Of a stretch of DNA of 64,000 nucleotides, positions 60,318 to 64,000 are shown one piece after another. Within the stretch, counting starts at the first letter, position 1. Each line of letters begins with the position of its first letter. The DNA comes from Scytonema hofmannii PCC 7110 (lineage in GTDB: Bacteria > Cyanobacteriota > Cyanobacteriia > Cyanobacteriales > Nostocaceae). The stretch covers positions 434,001 through 498,000 of the forward strand of contig NZ_KQ976354.1 of the NCBI RefSeq assembly GCF_000346485.2, read 5' to 3'. The position numbers and the translations under genes were made by a program. The notes under the pieces are model-generated. The model searched no databases and was not told the DNA's origin. It saw nothing but the letters and a program-made list of their open reading frames with translations.

Positions 60318-61130
60318 TTAAAAATTGGGAAGTTTTTGAACGATTGCACAATGGTATCCTTCCCCGTTAAACTCTATATAATTAACAATAACTTCTACTT
60401 TGATAAGCTGACCATCTTTAGATCGATGGAGGGTTTCAACGGTTGAACAGCCTTTTTGTTTGGAGTTTTGCCAATGCGATCGCCAAATATCTCTTGAAAA
60501 ATTTGGATCTAGATCGGGAACAGTCATGGTTAACAATTGTTCGCGAGTGTAGCCCAAATATTGACTGGCTGCTTCATTAACATAAATAAGTCGGGCATTG
60601 GAATCTACAAAATAAATGGCATCTTTAAATTGGTCTAGATAAAACTGGGAAAGGTACAGTGCTAACTCTGCTTTTTGGCGATCGCAAATTTCTTGTTGTA
60701 GGCGAGTATTTTGCTCGGTGAGTTGCTTTTGCAACCTTCTAATAGTCAAACTATTTTCTACACGAGCAAAAACTTCCTCCTCGCTAAATGGTTTAGTAAT
60801 GTAATCAACACCACCCACAGCAAAAGCTTTCACCTTATCAAGAACCTCATCCAAAGCACTAATAAAAATGACCGGAATCTCGCAAGTGAGGGGTGATGCC
60901 TTGAGGCGTTGGCAAACTTCATAACCATTCATATCCGGCATCATAATGTCAAGTAAAATCAAATCTGGTGGGGCGGCTTGTGCTGTCTTTAAAGCGGTTT
61001 GCCCGTTAATCACTCGGCGAACTTCATACCCAAGTTGAGTGAGCATGGCGGATAGAAGTCGTAGATTATCCGGTGTATCATCTACAACTAAAATATTTGC
61101 TTTTGGCGGTTGCTCTTGACGATAGTTCAT
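60318..61130 (-). CDS. Response regulator with PAS domain
   Basis: The 270-residue protein has a receiver domain (about 10-128: VVDD at 15-18, phosphoacceptor Asp61 in LLDIMMPDMNG, and a TKPF Lys). A coiled linker and a PAS domain (about 155-265; FKDAIYFVDSNARLIYVNEAA) follow. It has no DNA-binding or output enzyme domain. It lies 1 bp downstream of the hybrid kinase gene and is surely co-transcribed, so it is the probable partner in a phosphorelay. Confidence 0.9.
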   Translation of the reverse strand: MNYRQEQPPKANILVVDDTPDNLRLLSAMLTQLGYEVRRVINGQTALKTAQAAPPDLILLDIMMPDMNGYEVCQRLKASPLTCEIPVIFISALDEVLDKVKAFAVGGVDYITKPFSEEEVFARVENSLTIRRLQKQLTEQNTRLQQEICDRQKAELALYLSQFYLDQFKDAIYFVDSNARLIYVNEAASQYLGYTREQLLTMTVPDLDPNFSRDIWRSHWQNSKQKGCSTVETLHRSKDGQLIKVEVIVNYIEFNGEGYHCAIVQKLPNF

Positions 61131-61131
61131 C

Positions 61132-63618
61132 TTAATCGACTTGTGTTAGATCTATGATCTTATCAATCCGGAAATTTTCAACCAAGTCAACTAAGGAATT
61201 TGCAAGAGTTGCATATTCTTCTGGGATTTGTTCGAGCAAGCTAAAAATTTGCTTCTCATCAGTGCAAAGCGCAGCTTGATGAAGTTGTGCTATCCACTCA
61301 GGAGGCATAACTCTCAGGGATGAAGGTTCAAGGGTAAAGGATGAAGGTGTTGTTTGATCTTTTCTACTTTCGACTTCATCCTTGACATCATAGACATAAC
61401 GTACTCCTAAAAACTGAGCCATCTTTTCTAGAATGACTTCTTCCCGGAAGGGCTTGCGTACAAAATCATCGCATCCTGCAGATAAAACTACAGCTCTTTC
61501 CTCATCAAAAGCACTTGCTGTCAGAGCAATGATGGTAGTAGCTTGACCTCTTAAATGAGCTTTGATTCGTTTAGTTGCTTCATATCCATCCAAAACTGGC
61601 ATCCGCATATCCATTAAAATCAGATGCGGTTCCCAAGTTTCCCATAAATGTATCCCTTCTAGACCATTTTCTGCTCCCCGCACCTCAAAGCCTAAAGATG
61701 TTAGCATTTGGAACAAGAGGTGGCGATTCTCCCATTTATCCTCAACGATCAAAATTCGGTATTTGGGCTGATTTGGTGCTACAGCAATAACGCGCCGTCG
61801 TTTTTGTTGAGGTTGAGTTTCCAGCCTTTCCATTGGGGAAATTTGTAGATCAAAGGAAAAAATGGTTCCGCGATCCAACGTACTGCTAACAGCGATATCA
61901 CCTCCCATAAGATGCACGAATTGTTGGCTGATAGTTAAACCCAAACCTGTCCCTTGCTGGGATTTTCGACCAGTTTGTGTCTGAACAAAAGGTCTAAACA
62001 GTCTCCCCATCTCAGATGGTGCAATTCCAAGACCCGTGTCTTCTACTTCAAAATGAAGTTTACGAGTTGTCGAGACTGGTCTTGGTGCGTCTATACCCGA
62101 TTGGGGAGTCAGTTGGTTTGTTTGTCCATTCCCCATTTTCACACGAACCGCCACACCACCTTCTTCAGTAAATTTAATTGCATTACCAATCAAGTTAATC
62201 AAAACCTGGCGCAATTTGCTTTCATCTGTTTGCACATATCTGGAAACTTCAGGGTAGCGATCGAATATCAGCTTTAAACCTTTAGATTCTGCTTTTTGTC
62301 GAAACATCTCTTCTAAAGAGTCAAGCATACCGTACAAGTCAAAACCATTTTCATTCAGTGTTGTTCTGCCCGCCTCAATTTTGGACATGGACAGCACATC
62401 ATTAATTAATGTTAACAAATGCTCGCCACTGCGGCTAATAATCTCAAGTTGTTCGAGTTGAGAAGAGTGGAAAGATGGGTCGCGAGTCAACAGTTGGGTA
62501 AAGCCGAGGATTGTATTGAGGGGAGTACGGAGTTCGTGGCTCATATTTGCCAGAAATTCACTTTTGGCGCGGTTAGCTGCCTCTGCTTCATAAGCTTTTT
62601 GTTCCAATTTGCGACTGTAATTTTCTAACTGCTGTCGAGAGATTTTTAATTGTCGTGTCAGCCAATAAACCCCAATCAAGAGGAAACCCACTGATATCAG
62701 CCCGACTAACACAATTGTTCCTGCCAGTTGACGTGCAGGCAAAAAAGCTTCTTCCTGCTGCATTTCTATTATAAGAGCAAGGTCTTGATCGTTCAGCCAA
62801 CGGTACACCCCAATCACTGGCACGTTAGCATAGTTGTTATATAAATCCTCCCCACTGATGCCATTCATAGCATCATCTATACCTTTACTGCTTACACCCT
62901 CCGGATACTCTTGTGTATTGGAGTATTCTTTAGAGATAAAAGTATTTTGCGTGATGAGCGAGCCAACTAAATAAGTTTCACCACTTTTACCCAAACCTTT
63001 TCGTTCTCGAACAATTTGGTCGATTCGTTCTAAATTTAGATGGGATAAAATCACTCCTTGGCGCATTCCCTTAGCATCGCGAAGAGGTGCGGCTAAGGTG
63101 ACTGATGGTTTATTGGTATCAGCAGAAACGTAGAAAATTGGATCGAAAGAATTGCCTGCTTCGACTGTTTCAATATATGTAATACTAGCTAAAATCTCGT
63201 ACTCATTTTTACGCCACTCGGTTGTGGATAAAATCACTTTATTTGTGCGGTCGATAATAAAAACTTCTTTAAAATTTGGTTTGAGTTTAACAACATTCTT
63301 TAAATATTCAGAGAGGAGAGCGTGAGAAATTTTATATTTTAGGTCAGTTGTTGGGCGATTTAAGAGTACCTTGACGTTTGCTTGTACGTCTGGAAACTGA
63401 GTGACAAGCAAAAAATCTCGCTGTTGATCCTCAAACCAACGAGTAATTTCTCCTTCTTTAAGGGTTGCAGTCACGCGCAACCGATTGAAAGCAGCCGCTT
63501 TTAGCGCCTCCCTCGCTTTAAAAAAGGCGACGCTTCCCACAACACCGACAGTAAATAAAGATAAAATTAGAAAGGAACTGGCGACTTTGGTGGTTAGGTG
63601 CTGATTCCAAGAATTCAT
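61132..63618 (-). CDS. Hybrid sensor histidine kinase with Cache-type sensor
   Basis: The 828-residue protein has a membrane helix (13-33), an extracellular Cache-like sensor (about 40-290), a second membrane helix (298-321), HisKA with His361 (NMSHELRTPL), an ATPase domain (NLIGNAIKF, EDTGLGI, GTGLGLTIS) and a receiver with Asp670 (ILMDMRMP). The last 70 residues are a helical tail that might be an Hpt-like region, though no clear His motif is seen. The signal is unknown. Confidence 0.92.
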   Translation of the reverse strand: MNSWNQHLTTKVASSFLILSLFTVGVVGSVAFFKAREALKAAAFNRLRVTATLKEGEITRWFEDQQRDFLLVTQFPDVQANVKVLLNRPTTDLKYKISHALLSEYLKNVVKLKPNFKEVFIIDRTNKVILSTTEWRKNEYEILASITYIETVEAGNSFDPIFYVSADTNKPSVTLAAPLRDAKGMRQGVILSHLNLERIDQIVRERKGLGKSGETYLVGSLITQNTFISKEYSNTQEYPEGVSSKGIDDAMNGISGEDLYNNYANVPVIGVYRWLNDQDLALIIEMQQEEAFLPARQLAGTIVLVGLISVGFLLIGVYWLTRQLKISRQQLENYSRKLEQKAYEAEAANRAKSEFLANMSHELRTPLNTILGFTQLLTRDPSFHSSQLEQLEIISRSGEHLLTLINDVLSMSKIEAGRTTLNENGFDLYGMLDSLEEMFRQKAESKGLKLIFDRYPEVSRYVQTDESKLRQVLINLIGNAIKFTEEGGVAVRVKMGNGQTNQLTPQSGIDAPRPVSTTRKLHFEVEDTGLGIAPSEMGRLFRPFVQTQTGRKSQQGTGLGLTISQQFVHLMGGDIAVSSTLDRGTIFSFDLQISPMERLETQPQQKRRRVIAVAPNQPKYRILIVEDKWENRHLLFQMLTSLGFEVRGAENGLEGIHLWETWEPHLILMDMRMPVLDGYEATKRIKAHLRGQATTIIALTASAFDEERAVVLSAGCDDFVRKPFREEVILEKMAQFLGVRYVYDVKDEVESRKDQTTPSSFTLEPSSLRVMPPEWIAQLHQAALCTDEKQIFSLLEQIPEEYATLANSLVDLVENFRIDKIIDLTQVD

Positions 63619-63712
63619 AAATTTACGGATGCCTTTGTTGCTTCTGCTACCCAGACGTAAAACCAGATAACTAAATCCTGGAGTATCTTGGAGTAAAGCG
63701 TTGTTTTATTTC

Positions 63713-64000
63713 ATGAAGTATCTTTCACCAATTCAAGCACAAAAACTCTACGGTTATCACCCAAAAACTCTGGCTAATTGGGCGGATGAAGGAAAAGTTG
63801 AGTATATCCGCACACCAGGTGGACAAAGACGCTACTTAGCTTCGTCCCTAGAATCTAGAGTACAAGCCAAACCTATTGAAAGAACCGTTCTTTACTGTAG
63901 AGTATCTACCCAATCACAAAAAGTTCTGCTTGATACTCAAGTTATCGAATTATCCAGACGCGCACCTGATTCCGAAGTCATTAGAGAAATAGGGTCAGGA
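63713..64000 (+). CDS. IS607-family serine recombinase, partial (runs off the window)
   Basis: From ATG 63713 the 96 visible codons code a MerR-like HTH (MKYLSPIQAQKLYGYHPKTLANWADEGK, then TPGGQRRY) and the start of a serine recombinase domain (YCRVSTQSQK with the catalytic Ser). This is the order in IS607 TnpA. The rest, and any tnpB, lies outside the window. Confidence 0.88.
   Translation, partial: MKYLSPIQAQKLYGYHPKTLANWADEGKVEYIRTPGGQRRYLASSLESRVQAKPIERTVLYCRVSTQSQKVLLDTQVIELSRRAPDSEVIREIGSG

Noticed and set aside
1-64000. tRNA, rRNA or riboswitch genes
   Set aside because: No cloverleaf, rRNA-like or known riboswitch pattern was recognised by eye; hairpins found belong to dispersed repeats.

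Overview
The window looks like chromosome of a filamentous, probably heterocyst-forming cyanobacterium. The signs are frequent GCGATCGC (HIP1) octamers, heptanucleotide tandem repeats such as CCAGTGA between genes, many dispersed hairpin repeats, large TPR-CHAT and hybrid histidine kinase genes, and a type III CRISPR-Cas locus with a reverse transcriptase-Cas1 fusion. No rRNA or tRNA gene was recognised. Everything here is read by eye from the sequence and the translations; no database search was possible.

Layout. 1-2.3 kb: an IS4-family element with exact ends, a 10-bp target duplication and a passenger gene, inserted in a dispersed repeat. 2.6-5.9 kb: a double-glycine-leader peptide gene, a DnaB helicase remnant and a type II restriction-modification system (controller, putative nuclease, C5 methyltransferase). 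6.2-14.9 kb: a phosphorus-scavenging run of three very large genes (5'-nucleotidase, extracellular nuclease, three-domain phytase) behind a candidate Pho box. 15.3-17.4 kb: toxin-antitoxin modules and a broken Uma2 gene, lying between inverted copies of one hairpin repeat. 17.8-34 kb: adaptation half of a CRISPR system: array 1 (11 repeats, minus strand), a TPR-CHAT protease, two HTH regulators, RT-Cas1, array 2 (14 repeats, plus strand), then a Hint/GIY-YIG toxin island flanked by cas1 debris, a second cas1 and cas2. 34.2-37.9 kb: further toxin-antitoxin genes and an RloA/RloB-type defence pair. 38-53.3 kb: effector half: a minus-strand type III-D-like operon (cas10, several RAMP genes, csx10, a csx19-like gene, a PD-(D/E)XK protein, a CARF-HEPN ribonuclease plus separate HEPN and CARF pieces), then a Csx3-ATPase and a WYL-domain CRISPR regulator. 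53.5-64 kb: ordinary genes (PPK2, secreted repeat protein, ChaB, phospholipase D, cysteine desulfurase, two-component pair) and the start of an IS607-family transposase.

How the parts work together. The two arrays have nearly the same repeat (31 of 35 positions) and leaders with the same motif order, so one adaptation machinery probably serves both. The newest spacers of the two arrays overlap by 12 nt on the same strand, suggesting recent capture from one invader. RT-Cas1 and the stand-alone cas1-cas2 share an upstream 20-nt motif, suggesting co-regulation. The stand-alone Cas1 has Ser where the metal-binding Glu is expected, while RT-Cas1 keeps all three residues. Cas10 keeps its GGDD cyclase motif, and cyclic oligoadenylate-type accessories (CARF-HEPN, Csx3) are present. 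No cas6 was seen in the window.
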